Below are positions 1 through 11,307 of a DNA stretch of 64,000 nucleotides, piece by piece. Each line of letters opens with the position of its first letter. Positions within the stretch are counted from its first letter, which is position 1. A program made the translations under genes and the position numbers. The notes beneath the pieces are model-generated. The model saw nothing but the letters and a program-made list of their open reading frames with translations, did not search any database and had not been told where the DNA came from. This DNA is from Nematopogon swammerdamellus (lineage: Eukaryota; Arthropoda; Insecta; Lepidoptera; Adelidae), in the NCBI GenBank assembly GCA_946902875.1, contig OX336342.1, positions 14,873,523 to 14,937,522 of the forward strand. The letters are read 5' to 3'.

Positions 1-1130
1 TCAACAATTCACCGATTCCGGTTGTGTACTCAGCACATACAAGTTACGGATGGCAGTGAGCGCGATGCCGTGAGCGAAGCCGGGTGGAGACGAGATCCGT
101 TGCACTGTAGAGGCTCTATTCCCAGTAATACAAAAACACTATGTGTCACATCGCCATTTCATTTCATTTCATTTCATTACTATACTCGCAACTGCGAGAG
201 ATCAGATGCTCGAACACCAGTGCACGAATGATTATTTCCCATCAATATTCAACACAATCCCATGAACATTCATGAAGACGTCGTGAGGAAACCCGTTTAC
301 TACTAATACCAATGCTATAAAATGTTGTTTCGAACACTTTTATTCTAGCATGAATGTGCCTATGCCTACCTCTATGCCATACATGGCTTACTATGGTCAA
401 CGAAATGTCGTCGGCAAAAAATACGGGTACTACTAACCACGGTAGTAAGAAACAAAATTTACCCAGAAAAGTATGTACATACATACATACGTATCCGGGC
501 GATCGGGGTAAGCAGAGTAATCGGTGTTGTGCTGCAAGGACTCTCTTAAATTACAGCACAGCACCGATCGAATAGTTATCTTGTCTGAATACTTTGCGAT
601 ATGTGGCGGTCGGTAGGTATTGTGCTGTAATAATTTACCCAGAAAAGTGATGTTTAACAAAACTTGACATGGTTAGCGTCACCTGCTACGTCCGAAATGT
701 TAGCCCATTGCACTGAAACTGCATTCTGCAATCATTTACCCCTCGGCACCTCAGAGTAATGCAATAAAATATACAACATTACCAGCTACGATTTCCTATA
801 AACGTCGAGCAGGTGCGCTTACTTGGAATCGATTGAGTGCTCCATCGCGCCGGTCCGCGACAATGTGTCCGCATCCGGGAGCAGTGACACGCGATGGAGC
901 GGTTCGGGAGCGGTTATTGAACGGGTCCATCCAGCGGGAGTACATGTGGAACTGCTTGCGACCATAGCCTAATCAGCGCTTCTTCTAGCAGATAAAACTA
1001 TGATAGAGTGTTTGGCAGTAAGTGCACCAGCAACAGTACTATCGGGCGAATCTACACTTTTAGAAATGTTAGGCTATGCGTTCAACCAATGTTTTTTCCT
1101 AGAAGCAAAACGACTCTGCAATTTACGTGG
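1..1130. other. Unassigned 5' stretch with small repeats and two hairpins
   Basis: No supportable gene; every ORF is under 80 codons. It holds a short TTTCA-type microsatellite (about 154-178), a TACA-type run near 476-492, and a 17-nt direct repeat beginning AATTTACCCAGAAAAGT at 458 and 632. Two inverted repeats are visible: 520-534 with 554-568 (14 of 15 bases pair) and 839-849 with 890-900 (perfect 11-bp arms, GCTCCATCGCG). I see no transposon ends around them. Confidence 0.5.
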
Positions 1131-1540
1131 TTTTTTTTTTTATGTAATCCGATATGGGTGGCTGAGTCGGAGGGGCCAAAGCGCATGCTCCGACCAGCCA
1201 ATATCACCTCCGAGAAGGTAGGTGCCATACCGGAGACCTCCCTGGATTGCTGGCTATACTGGACTAGAGGAGAACACAACCGAGGCTGCTATGCGGCCAT
1301 CTTACATCCAGTACGGTGGTGCCAACCCAGTCGGCTACAATTTGAGCCTACCACCTAGTAAGGGGCAAAGGAAGGGACCTACAGTTTTACACCGGTTCCG
1401 AACGGTGAAGCAGCAGGTGTAGGTATGCACGTAAATTTTTTCGTCAGAAAAAACTCATTGGTACACGCCGACCGGATTCGAACCGCGGACCTCTCGCATG
1501 AGAAGCCGATGCTGAAACCATTCGGCCACCCACCGCTTTT
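1131..1540 (-). repeat. tRNA-derived SINE (family 2), apparently full length
   Basis: Read on the minus strand, the copy starts with a tRNA-like head (about 1536 down to 1460) containing a B-box (GGTTCGAATCC) and an A-box-like TGGCCGAATGG. It continues through a body with the landmark 'accaccgtactggatgtaag' and ends in a poly-A tail, seen as the T-run at 1131-1141. A truncated plus-strand copy is at 34838-34971. The last ~40 nt (cagccacccatatcgg-attacat-A) match the 3' end of LINE tails at 20.4 kb and 36.5 kb, the usual SINE/LINE partner arrangement. The head could instead be a separate tRNA-like insertion next to a truncated SINE body. Confidence 0.65.
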
Positions 1541-1694
1541 TAATTTCGAAAATATTTGGGTTTTTTCGTCAACAAAGAATATACGACACACGTGCTAGAC
1601 TAAAAACAAAGACTTAGATTTTCTTCGATCGACGATCACTTCTCACATACTGCAATTAGGTCCACGCTACAACAGATATACGAGTATGTACTGA
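1541..1694. other. Short AT-rich spacer
   Basis: AT-rich spacer between the SINE head and a Helitron terminus. No gene or motif recognised. Confidence 0.4.
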
Positions 1695-1750
1695 CTAGCT
1701 GTTGGCCGCGGCTTCGCTCGCATGAAAATCGTATCGTTGTATTTTTATTT
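1695..1750 (-). mobile_element. Helitron 3' terminus (truncated copy)
   Basis: Starts with CTAG preceded by A, followed by GTTGGCCGCGGCTTCGCTCGC. Read on the minus strand this is a GC-rich hairpin followed by CTAG and host T, the 3' end of lepidopteran Helitrons. It matches the 3' ends of the complete elements at 9184, 26749 and 30657. No matching 5' TC end was found nearby, so only the 3' part is claimed. Confidence 0.6.
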
Positions 1751-2578
1751 AGGGAACAGTACAGGTTGGGACAACTTTAATGAGAATCTAGACGCAATTG
1801 TGCACGCAATTCGTTCCTTCGCTGGGACCAGTATCCACACCTGCCAACACCCATACAGAAGTCAAAAGTGAACAATTGATAAAGAATAAAACAGATTTAG
1901 CTCCCAGGGAGTGGGAGATTTAATTAACGCCTACACTTGACATTTTATTAGTACAAAGCGTCTTGTAAAAACTAATTTTAGATGTTCTAATTTTAAACTT
2001 TCTCAAGGCGAGCCTTGGATGCTTGCTTCTGTTTTGCTGATTAATTTGTTACAAAAACTCCCTTTGTACTGCAATATCTAATAATAAATGCCTCGTATAA
2101 TAAACTCAGCTATTCACTTCATTATATTTACCCATTTTGCAGATCCGGCCACGATGTTAAAATACCTAATTACATACAGCTGTCCTGCCAGTATTTTTCG
2201 TGATTTTTGTAAACTCAACCCGAAGTTTTCTTAGTTTGCATAAGTGTACGTATACTTCGAGTATAATGATAGTACATGTGTATATATGTGACTATGCTCC
2301 GTCATTTTATTTTGATGATGACATTAAACTATTTTTTGTAAAAATCAGAAGCATGCAGAACAGCCAGAAGAACTTAGTTCATGTTTTGGGAAGCATGCCA
2401 CTTAAATTGTTCCTCCTGGAACAAAATAAGTGTTATCATTAGGTTTACAATTAGGCTAACTGTTTACTACATACGAATTAAACTGTGAAAACCCTTAGTA
2501 TATATGTAGATACTTCATTTAAATAAACCTTTTATTGACCTTAGCTAAGAATGTGAAATATCTTTAATACACCATACT
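1751..2578. other. Unassigned AT-rich sequence
   Basis: No gene recognised. The only ORF of note (2200-2442, 80 codons) shows no motif, and its context is low-complexity AT-rich DNA. I see nothing else to annotate. Confidence 0.4.
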
Positions 2579-2765
2579 ATTTTTTTCTATTGAAACTGAC
2601 ACGGATGGCTGCATCACCTACAACATCCCGTGATGTCAGCCCATAACACCGGGTGAAATTGGTGCCACGTCAGTGCTTCCCTTCGGTTGTGCCGGCTACA
2701 CTGAACTGGACGGAAAACACAAACTATTTACATATCCGTTTCGACTGACCTCTCATTCAGGGCCT
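2579..2765 (-). repeat. SINE family 1, 3' part
   Basis: Minus-strand copy: the T-run at 2581-2586 is its poly-A tail. It is followed by the family landmarks in reverse: tgacacgg-tggct-acatcacctacaacatcc, gggctgacatcacgg (reverse complement), and the block containing gtccagttcagtgtagccgg. The tRNA-like head is missing, so the copy is 5'-truncated, as expected for target-primed retroposition. Full-length relatives are at 38626 and 45731. Confidence 0.8.
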
Positions 2766-4440
2766 AGTTGAAGGTGCCACCATTTCCTAGAACAGTCAGG
2801 AAAGCCATAACCTGAATATAAGCGAGCTCGTGTGGGAAGTTCACTGAACCCACTCAAGATCATCATCTCAAGTATTTTACTGTTATTTTCATTTTAGGTA
2901 TTTGAAGGCTTTCGTATCTGCCCTTCTTTCTCAACGGACATTTTATTTTCAGTCATGTCTATCAGCTTGTTTTTAGTATATATTAAAAAAAAATTAGATA
3001 ATATTTATTTGTTAACGTTTTCATATCGGCATTGTTACTGTATTCAACAATTTCGAGATATTTTTTTTATTTACGGTTTTTTTTTTATTTAGCACTTTTC
3101 TGTGATAAGGTGGTATATGTCCCCTAATAATAACTTTATCGAAATTGAATTACGACTGAATGAATGAATACATTTCGGTGATAAAAACATAATCTGGAAT
3201 CCCCACTACCGCTTGGATTAACGAAGATCAGCCTTATCTTTTTAGGTGCCTCATTTTCCGAAAGAAAGACCGTTTTATTTAAAGTGTGTACATAAATTAA
3301 ATTTCGTATATTCCTAGAATTTCAAAGAGATCAGAAGAACGAAAAGTGATGAGTGAGAAAGGAAAAATATATTACTTTTATCAATCAAGTTCTCATAGAC
3401 TCTTGGTTAAGTAACGTCTTACTGGGTGATTTTGGAATGGTAATAGTCATACTTTCTCACATTATTTCTCCGGCACCATCGCTTGTGCCATACCAAAATA
3501 ATGTTATACAACTGTACTCTTTTCAGCGGCTGAAGTCAATATGACTGCGGCGGCGGTATTCAGCTGCTATTGGATTAAGGATGGGCAGACTGAGGAAGAA
3601 ATTTGATTTATTCAGACTTTATCGAATGATCGCTTCAGCGCTGTCGTTGCAAAATATTTTCCCTGTGTAGACCCGCCATTTTTTTTTTATAGTTACAACC
3701 TTATATGCATGTCTCTCGATCTACTTGATGGGTAACTATAACTTAAATTCTTATTTATTACAATTTTAACATAATATCCTCCACCTATAAGTAGGTATTT
3801 ATAATATACCAGCTATATTAGGTATTGATTTAAAAGGTATTCTTAACCTTATTAATGAATACCTTTTCAGCGATTTTAAAGCTATAAAATAATATTGTTC
3901 AGATGGCGCCTCGTGGTTTGAAGTGGTCACAAACTTTACCTTATCTCAGAGGTCAATCCTTTCCACCCGCGCGCCATGGGAATAAACTCTGACATGGCAT
4001 ACGAGCATAGAAAATTGTCCGACGCACAATGTATGCTTATAATTTATATGCTGCCCAAAAATATAAATTTATTATTCAAAGTCCATCCCTCATATCGCGG
4101 AAATTTGGCCCATCCCCTCGCTAAATCAAGTGCCCAACAATAGCCTGCCCCGCCCTCAAGGTCCGATTTGCCTTTTTAGAATCTTTTCTGCCATAAAAAC
4201 GACCAAAAAATTATTTAAAAATACTTGTGCTGCGGGAAATGAACCAGCAATGTTTTAATAAAATTTTCTATCGGTCGCGTCGTTTAGTTCCGTTCCGTTC
4301 AGTTAGTTTCGTATCATTTTTGTCAAACTACTATTCCTGCTCAGGATCCTGCGGCGCTTGTGTCGACACATATCAGCAGTTTGATCGAGTGGACCAATGG
4401 CGAGTTCGGTTATGTGTAGGTAGGTACCGTTAGTCGTTTT
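2766..4440. other. Unassigned AT-rich sequence
   Basis: No gene recognised. Long T-runs occur near 3060-3090 and 3680. ORFs are short and without recognisable domains. Confidence 0.4.
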
Positions 4441-4720
4441 TAGAGTTCCGTACCAAAACGGATCACTTATAGGATCACTCTCATGCCCGTCTGTCTGTCT
4501 GTCCGTCTGTCACAGCTTATTTTCCCCGAAAATTTAAATTTGGTATAAATAAAGTTTGATGACCCAATCGCGGACGTATAGCGTAAATGAACCAATTTAG
4601 ATTTTGGGAGACAAAATGGAAAGTTAACAAAATGTTTGTCCATCATGCGTCGTATAAATATAAAGGGCTCGTTATAAGATATACAAATAAATTTTTTTAT
4701 CATTTTAAAATGCATACTTT
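4441..4720 (+). repeat. GTTCCGTA-type interspersed repeat, partial
   Basis: Begins tagagttccgtaccaaaacgg and runs through a CTGT/CCGT-rich block (4484-4512) typical of a family also seen at 11538, 26293 and 39507. The expected 3' end (GCACTTGGCC followed by T-run) is absent, so this copy is truncated or diverged. The superfamily is not known to me. Confidence 0.55.
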
Positions 4721-5640
4721 AAAATATAGCATTTCATTTCAAAATAATGAGACTGCATTTTATCGATGTTTCCACAATGGCAGCGGGTTGCGTGTGTCGT
4801 TCTTTATAATACCTCGCTCATTACATGAAAGAAGTTTGTATTGAAGAGCATTTAGTCCAAAATGAGCCCTCGAGCGAGCAATTTTCTCCAACAAAACAAA
4901 TCTCGAGCATGTATTCTGTGATTCGCCTATTATGACGGATTAGCTTCCTCCGTTATTTCTTTCGCAAATCTTTTGGTAGATTAATTTGGTCCCTCTCAGC
5001 GGCGGCCCTCGACGTCAGACGTCCCGGGAATTGACTGAGATTCAATTTTGGCCGGGCTTCAAGTGCCGCTTTCTTTTGAGATTTCGGAGTCCGTTTTCAT
5101 GAAATCCTGACGACAATAGGGATCCGTGGAGGGCGATTGATGTGAATTAAGCACATTTCCAATTTATTTTAAATAAAAAAAAATCTGCTTGCGTTGACTG
5201 TATCGTGTATAATTAATTGAAAGATTATTTCAATTATTTGCACTTAATTACTGGCAGTCAAAAACCGCAACCACAAATTTTAAACTCAGCAACGAAAGCC
5301 AACGAAAATTAATAATGCACACACGCGGTAGCTACTTTACCGAATGGATACATTATTGAATTAAAATTTGTAACGTTTATTTTTGTTCACCATACAACTA
5401 TGGCCTTGTATCTAATTGCTTCACTCATTCAAGCTCAATTTTCCCGCTTACATTTACATTATAATAAAGTTCTTTTACAATAGAAGCATGTATATATAGC
5501 ATCCCAAATTGTTCCCTCTTCAGCCATTTCTTTAGCTGGAAGCCACTTCCGACTTAGCCAAACAAGCGTTATGTAAATTAAAATGAATCACCGGGCGGAC
5601 ATCAGTTGAAAGAGTTCAAAATGTATTTTATAGCTAAATG
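4721..5640. other. Non-repetitive sequence, possible conserved non-coding patch
   Basis: No ORF of interest. The stretch 4860-5150 is less AT-rich and does not resemble any repeat elsewhere in the window. It contains TAAT-type homeodomain-like motifs and could be a conserved non-coding element. That is inference only; a cross-species alignment would decide. Confidence 0.3.
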
Positions 5641-6020
5641 CATTAGTCCAACAATAGCCCGCCAACGCCGCCCGCGGCTAAGTGGATGCGAAACTGCGAG
5701 ATTCGTACGGCGCGGGATTACGGCCGCGGTGTATTTATTGCCGCTGCTTCCGCTCTAACAAAGTTACTTAAATGAAATATGCATTCGGCGAGGAACAGGA
5801 TTATGCCATTTTTGTTTTTGACTTCCACCGGTTACTCTTTAAATGCGGCCGGATTTATAAAGGCGAGCTCGGCACGTCGTCGTCGGCGGCGGCGGAGGCG
5901 GCGCGGCGCGGCGGCGGGTCGGCGAGCGCAGGATTAACGCCGTCCGATTCTGTCGGCCGTTCTGATTCACTCGCCGCGAGATCCACTAGGCAGGTACCTC
6001 CGACTCCCGCTCGCAACCAA
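5640..6020. promoter_or_regulatory. CpG-rich patch
   Basis: GC- and CpG-dense block (CGCCGCCCGCGG around 5665, CGG/GGC trinucleotide runs 5870-5930) in an AT-rich setting. The overlapping 106-codon ORF (5772-6092) has an Ala/Gly-rich stretch explained by trinucleotide runs, and no domain. It may be a promoter-proximal or enhancer element; nothing shows a transcript. Confidence 0.25.
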
Positions 6021-6704
6021 TCCGCCCTCCGGACTACGCTTAATTATTCCGATAGATGTTTCATTATTCCGCTCTCCTTGTTACTAGATTAAAACGTCGG
6101 AACTACAGGAATAATTTTGTGAAAACTGAAAGATTGCAAATTAGATACATATTAATGGACTCGTCTGAAGAACACCTCGACGCGCTCTCTCAAAAGAAAA
6201 TATGATTATTCAAAGGAAATTAAAAATGCGATTTCGACATTCATAGAGTCGATATTTACAAAAAGTGGCTCTTAAATGGCCAAAGGAAACTGAAAATATG
6301 CAGCTCGTTAGTCAAAAATGCGGAACGAAATGTTTTAGGGAAAAAATGAGGTCAATATTTGCATATTATGTACTTCGTTCGAAGGAAACTCTCGCTAGGT
6401 GTCATTTCACACACACCTCGCTTCCTCTCTCATCTTCCATCTCTGTTTCTTTCGCATAATTTCAAGTAAATAAGTTTTAATTGTCACTATATAATATTAT
6501 TTTATTTGACGTAGTCACTCAACAACACATTTACCTTCCATATTTACATAAGGTTTAGATAAGTTTAGGCGCCAAGTAAAATAATTTCACGAGCAACAAA
6601 AATTGTCAAGTTTTGGAAGCTCGTCCGGTTTGTCGGAACCAAATAACAACATACGAGTATGAAGAACTCGTCTACAAAGAGAAATCTTTACAATACACTT
6701 GACA
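6021..6704. other. Unassigned AT-rich sequence
   Basis: No gene or repeat recognised. Confidence 0.4.
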
Positions 6705-6845
6705 ATGGTGGAGCGGGCTGCGGAGGCGCCGCGGTGGCACGGCAGTGGCGACGCGGGGTGGCGGCGTGGGGCGGGAGGCAATACGGGGGCGGCGGCGGAG
6801 GCTCCGGCGGAAGGCGAGCAGCCTCAGTGGCGAAGCGAGGGGCAC
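6705..6845. other. GC-rich GGC/GGA patch
   Basis: About 140 bp of G-rich sequence on the plus strand (repeated GGCGGNGG words). ORFs on both strands (6659-7003 plus, 6587-6781 and 6688-6930 minus) get Gly/Pro/Ala runs from it, and I reject them as genes. Confidence 0.35.
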
Positions 6846-7725
6846 AAAGAGGACTAGACTGCATAATAAATGGGGAACTGGCTTCTTTGCGCTTATTAAA
6901 ATGTGATTTATGTTTATCGTTCATAATCAATGTAGCTCGGTACTTAAGGACAAAACTGTGTACATATGTACATGAGAATAGAATATGGAAACAAAATTAT
7001 TGAACTGTGTGACCCTCCGTTACTAGCAAGAATACAAGAAAACAAGAAAAAAGCGAATCTGAAGACCAAACCCTCTGAAATCACTACCTTACTGCATAAT
7101 TATCCCAAATAGTTGGTTATAAAATGGAGTAACATACACATAAAACAAACATACAGACGAATTGAGAACCTGCTCCTTTTTTGAGGTCGGTTGAAAATCT
7201 AGTCAGAATCGTATTATTGTCGGACCACATATATTGTCAAAATTTTTTAACAGGAATACGAAAATTAACTAAATTATTTTATATTATTGAAAGTGTTTAT
7301 GTTTAACAATTGAATGCAAAATTGCAATTAGCATACTAAAAGTAAATTCACTTCTTGGAAATTAGCGATATGCTTTTTAAAACTCCACCACTGTGCATAT
7401 AATAATGTAACTCTACTGAATCTTGGAAGAGCAAAACTGAGAGATAAAAAAATGATTGAGTTCCCGGAAGTTTCCAGCGGTGACGAGGTAAATCATACTT
7501 GGTCAGAACGATCCAGAATGACTGGCATGAAGTAACTTTTTATTACAATTATGTATATTTTTTTGCATCAGATTGATTGATTATATACGGAAATTTTAGT
7601 ACGATTCTAGCATTAAAATAAATACATACCTCTAGAGAGGTATTCACTTGTCGCAGAGATGAATGTAAAGAGCTCAGGCCAAATAACCAATATGTATCTG
7701 TCCTGTCATACATATTTTACTCGCG
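6846..7725. other. Unassigned sequence with one repeat scrap
   Basis: Mostly AT-rich and featureless. Positions 7158-7197 (gaattgagaacctgctcctt, then gaggtcggttgaaaa) match, in the opposite orientation, the repeat starting at 30125, so this is a scrap of that interspersed family. Confidence 0.45.
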
Positions 7726-8001
7726 TTTTTTTGGCTACATCACCTATACAACTTGGTGCCACGTCAGTGCTTCCCTTCGGTCGTGCCGGCTACACTGAAC
7801 TGGACGGAAAACACAAACTATTTACGACCGACCGAGTTTCGACCGACCTTTCATTCAGTACGGTGGTACCAACCCGGGCGGGTTAAACACTACCACCTAG
7901 TAATATAAGAAGGGAGTCATACCCCTCAGTCGCCTTTTACGACATACACGGGGAGAGATACAGTGGGGCTATTATTTTAAAGTACCGGCCTCACACGGTA
8001 C
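7726..8001 (-). repeat. SINE family 1 copy joined to a second SINE module
   Basis: Minus-strand SINE with poly-A seen as the T-run at 7726-7732. The body landmarks (ggctacactgaactggacgg, ggtaccaacccgg, taccacctagtaa) are followed by a ~95-bp module ending ggcc-tcacacggtac at 8001. The same module follows the SINE inside Helitron B (ends 28376). The tRNA-like head is absent from this copy. Confidence 0.75.
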
Positions 8002-9183
8002 AAAGTTACACGTGTACGTATCGCCAGTTTCAAATTGTAACATACAATATGGACAACATACAACAGAAATTGAGTGCATGCCGACGAGACAATATTGATG
8101 TTTCTTAGGTAGGTACGGATTTTTTTAATAAAAAAAAACACACACATATGCACAAGACATAATATTACAGTGAAATAAAATCAATAACTTACAACCTAGC
8201 CGAAAATGCCTGCACAATGTGGTTATCTGACCGAGCCGCCCGTTCCAGAAAACCCGCATTCGCTTTCTAACAGTCCGTAGAAGTCGTCGAGCCTATTCTC
8301 ACCGAACATTTTCACCTATGAATAACCTATACGCATACTGCATAATAAATTATCATTACGTAGCATATAAACGCTACCGCGGAGTACAAAGAGCGATGAG
8401 CAAATTGGATTTGCTTACCTGCTAATGAGCTGCCCAATTCAAAATGTAGGTATGTTTACAGTGTTTTAACTCACAAAGTCATACTTGTAGTTGTGACAGG
8501 CGCGCTTGTGTGTGACGCGCGGCTCGGGCGACACTGAGCCAGGCCTCACGCACTCTATGTACTTGCGCGCGCTAACTACCTACCGCCCAGCGGGCCGCCG
8601 CGCCGGTGGCGGCGGTCTAATTCAGTGAAAATTCGTCAGCCGCGCGAAGCATACCTACACGCTCGGCCACGCAACTGCGCGCAGCTGCAAAGTAATAATC
8701 ACTTTACACTCGATCACTTAGGTAAATTTTCGCACGCAGCGATTGGCGACGTAAAACAGTAGGCTATTAAAGCCGAAGGTATGGAACTTTTTCTATGGAG
8801 TGAATATCTGTTACGAAGTAACTATTACGTAATCTGTGACTGAGCGCTCTTGAGCTTACGCACACAAAAACAATATGCATGTGCATCTACACTCACCCAA
8901 ACAAAACCAATACGCCTTCGTGAGATAAAACAACTATACATTTGCACAAGGACTTCATATCAATTTAAGTACCAACGCTAAAGAGCTCTTATAATCTACA
9001 AACTTTTCCTCCATATTCAGGCCACAGTAAAATTGAAATATGATATCGTGCTTCGTCGCATTATGAAACATTTAGGCTATCGACTTTAGGTTGTCGTTCA
9101 CGTAATTTAGTTACCTAGTCTAACTACTTGTAGTACTGTAGGTTGGTACGATGCGTACAATACAATCGTAAAAATATTAAATA
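8002..9183. other. Unassigned sequence with CpG-rich patch
   Basis: No gene recognised. A CpG-rich block at about 8490-8690 (gcgcgc, cgggcc-gccgcgccgg words) stands out and could be regulatory. The rest is AT-rich. Confidence 0.35.
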
Positions 9184-9224
9184 CTAGCTGAGCCCGCGGC
9201 TCCGCTCGCGTGAAATTCGTATTC

Positions 9225-9520
9225 CAAAGAAGTATGTAAGTAACTAAGGGCGAGGCCGAAGGCCGAGCTGCGATCAGGTAATCGATAAACCTTCTTAAAG
9301 AAAGTAACTAACTAAGGGCGAGGCCGAAGGCCGAGCTGCTTTCAGGTAAACGATAAACCTTTCTCAAATAAAGGAAGTAAGTAAGGGCGAGGCCGAAGGC
9401 CGAGCTGCGTTCAGGAAGACGATAAACCTTCTGGAAGAAAGGAAGGAACTAAGTGCGAGGCCGAAGGCCGAGCTGCGTTCATGTAAACCAAAAACCCTCT
9501 TCCGCCTTCGGGCCTCGCCC
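9225..9520. repeat. Hairpin minisatellite, forward array of Helitron A
   Basis: About four units of ~65-70 bp, each with the core GGCGAGGCCGAAGGCCGAGC (GGCC-GAA-GGCC hairpin) followed by a TTCAGG...AAACCTTCT spacer and AAGTAACTAAGGG. It lies next to the Helitron 3' terminus. Confidence 0.85.
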
Positions 9521-9622
9521 TTAAAGACTTCCTTTCTTCGATAGAATATAATATCGTTTACTCAATCTATTTATTTCATAAAAATAAAAAAGTAATATTA
9601 ATAACTAAAGAATTAAACCTAC

Positions 9623-10069
9623 CTAACAAACATTAAAATAACTATCAAAACGGGCATTTTCAAATGTTCTTAGAGCACTTACGGCATTACCCCGCTGGAT
9701 GGCAAGGCTTACCCTTTGAATGAAGTACATAAGCCCTTGATGGCGGGACACCAGTTGCGTCAACCAGCTCAAGCCTCTTTTGGCTTCACTGCTCCACGGA
9801 CCGAGGGTTTCAACCGCAAACGCAACAAATTCGAAATCTTGAATTATATTTCTATATTTGCTGCGTTTGAGGTTCTCCGCCCCAGCCTCAACCGCGCCAG
9901 CCGCTCTTGAAGATGTCCTAACGTGACTTGGAGCCAATGTGAGAACACAAGTGGCGTCCCACATCAAAGAACTACCCTTAGTCCATGGCACTAAGGTGAT
10001 AGCATCGGGCCTCTTGCCATCCAGCCGGGAATAACCGCGAGGTTCTAGGATGCACGGTATATTTGCCGT
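9623..10069 (-). pseudogene. Captured RPD..WD domain ORF, start codon lost
   Basis: This minus-strand reading frame matches the 150-residue ORF in Helitron B almost residue for residue. The codon aligned with B's start is ACG here (67-69 of the 10001 block), so the first in-frame ATG is the internal Met of the MPWTKG segment (122 codons). It is also two residues shorter than B in the middle, a 6-nt indel. Conserved signatures are GKRPD, WDAT, TLAPSH, FAVET and IQRGNA. This domain occurs next to reverse transcriptases and other mobile-element proteins in many animals, as far as I recall. The RPD-x(n)-WD-x(n)-K pattern suggests a PD-(D/E)XK nuclease fold, but that is inference. It lies on the sense strand of the Helitron, flanked by opposed minisatellite arrays. 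Confidence 0.6.
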
Positions 10070-10139
10070 TAGAAGCGTGGACTTTATAATAAAATTTAAA
10101 TTAAATTAACTCAATCTTAATATTAATTAACTTTATTCG

Positions 10140-10600
10140 AGATGGTTTAGCTTCTTCCTGAACGCAGCTCGGCCTTCGGCCTCGCCCTTAGTTACTTGCT
10201 TTCTTCGAGATGGTTTATCATTTGTCAGAACGTAGCTCGGCCTTCGGCCTCGCCTTAGTTACTTACTTTCTTCAAGATGGTTTAGCTTCTTCCTGAACGC
10301 AGCTCGGCCTTCGGCCTCGCCCTTAGTTACTTGCTTTCTTCAAGATGGTTTAGATTCTTCCTGAACGCAGCTCGGCCTGCGGCCTCGCCCATAGTTACTT
10401 ACTTTCTTCGAGAAGGTTTATGGTCTTCCAGAATAGAGCTCGGCCTTCGGCCTCGCCCTTAGTTACTTACTTATTTCAAGAATGTTTTTCTTCTTCCTGA
10501 ACTCAGCTCCGCCTTCCGCCTCGCCCTTAGTTACTTTCATCGAGGAAGAATATCGTTTACGTGAGCGCAGATCCGCCTTCGGGCCCGCCTTTAGTTACTT
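10140..10600. repeat. Hairpin minisatellite, inverted array of Helitron A
   Basis: About seven units with the core GCTCGGCCTTCGGCCTCGCC, the reverse complement of the array at 9225-9520, with spacers ACTTACTTTCTTC..GATGGTTTA. One unit has a changed core (GGCCTGCGGCCTCGCC near 10375). The array faces the opposite way from the forward array, across the ORF. Confidence 0.85.
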
Positions 10601-10613
10601 ACTTTCTTTTTTT

Positions 10614-10645
10614 TAAATACGAATTTCACGCGAGCGAAGCCGCGG
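10614..10645 (+). mobile_element. Internal inverted Helitron 3'-end copy
   Basis: AAATACGAATTTCACGCGAG...CCGCGGGCAACAG is the reverse complement of the terminal 3' end at 9184-9225, without CTAG. It makes the 9184-10645 segment an imperfect large inverted repeat with the ORF in the middle. Confidence 0.7.
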
Positions 10646-11269
10646 GCAACAGATATGTAAATTTTATTGCACCAATGACAGCGACATAACTTCGACTTTC
10701 AATTATTATTTTTATTTATCTAACAATTTGTCACCGGCCAGCTCACGTCGAGATGACAGTTCTCCGTTGTCAACATGACATTTAAAATTGTTTTTTACCT
10801 TTACTTTGGATTACGTGATTTTTATTATATTTTTTAATTATTATGTTCATCCGGGATATACACTGTCACTATAAAAAGTTTCGTCAAATTCCGTTCAGTG
10901 GTTTTTGCGAGATGCGCGTACAAATAGACATTTTTGCATTTACGATTTTATGATATGTATAGAAAGAATAGATATGTATAGACTATTGTGTTCAAGTTAT
11001 AAAAAAGAAGAACTGTCATTTTCGTTGTATCTACTTATTTTTAAATTTCGAATGAATATTTTATTCAAATTGTATTTGCTGCCAGTTCTCAAGATATAAT
11101 TTATGTACTTTGGACTACGTGATTTTAAACGCGCAATAATGTTTATAATTGTTAATTTTTTTTATTTTTGTTATTTTTTTTTACGTATTATGTTAACCCG
11201 GCATATAAACTGCCACTATACAAAGTTTCGTCTAATTCCGTTCAGTGGTTTTTGCGTGATGCGCGTACA

Positions 11270-11307
11270 GACAAACAAACAAACAAACAAACAAACAAAC
11301 AAACAAA
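11270..11307 (+). repeat. CAAA microsatellite
   Basis: About nine tandem CAAA/ACAA units. The homologous site in Helitron B (about 29668-29684) has only three or four, so the run expanded or contracted after the copies separated. Confidence 0.85.

Noticed and set aside
1460..1540. Functional tRNA gene on the minus strand
   Set aside because: It is continuous with a SINE body and poly-A tail, and the arms are imperfect.
5772..6092. Ala-rich 106-codon ORF
   Set aside because: The Ala/Gly content comes from CGG trinucleotide runs; no recognisable domain.
6659..7003. Gly-rich 114-codon ORF
   Set aside because: Composition artefact of a GGC/GGA-rich patch, open on the other strand as well.
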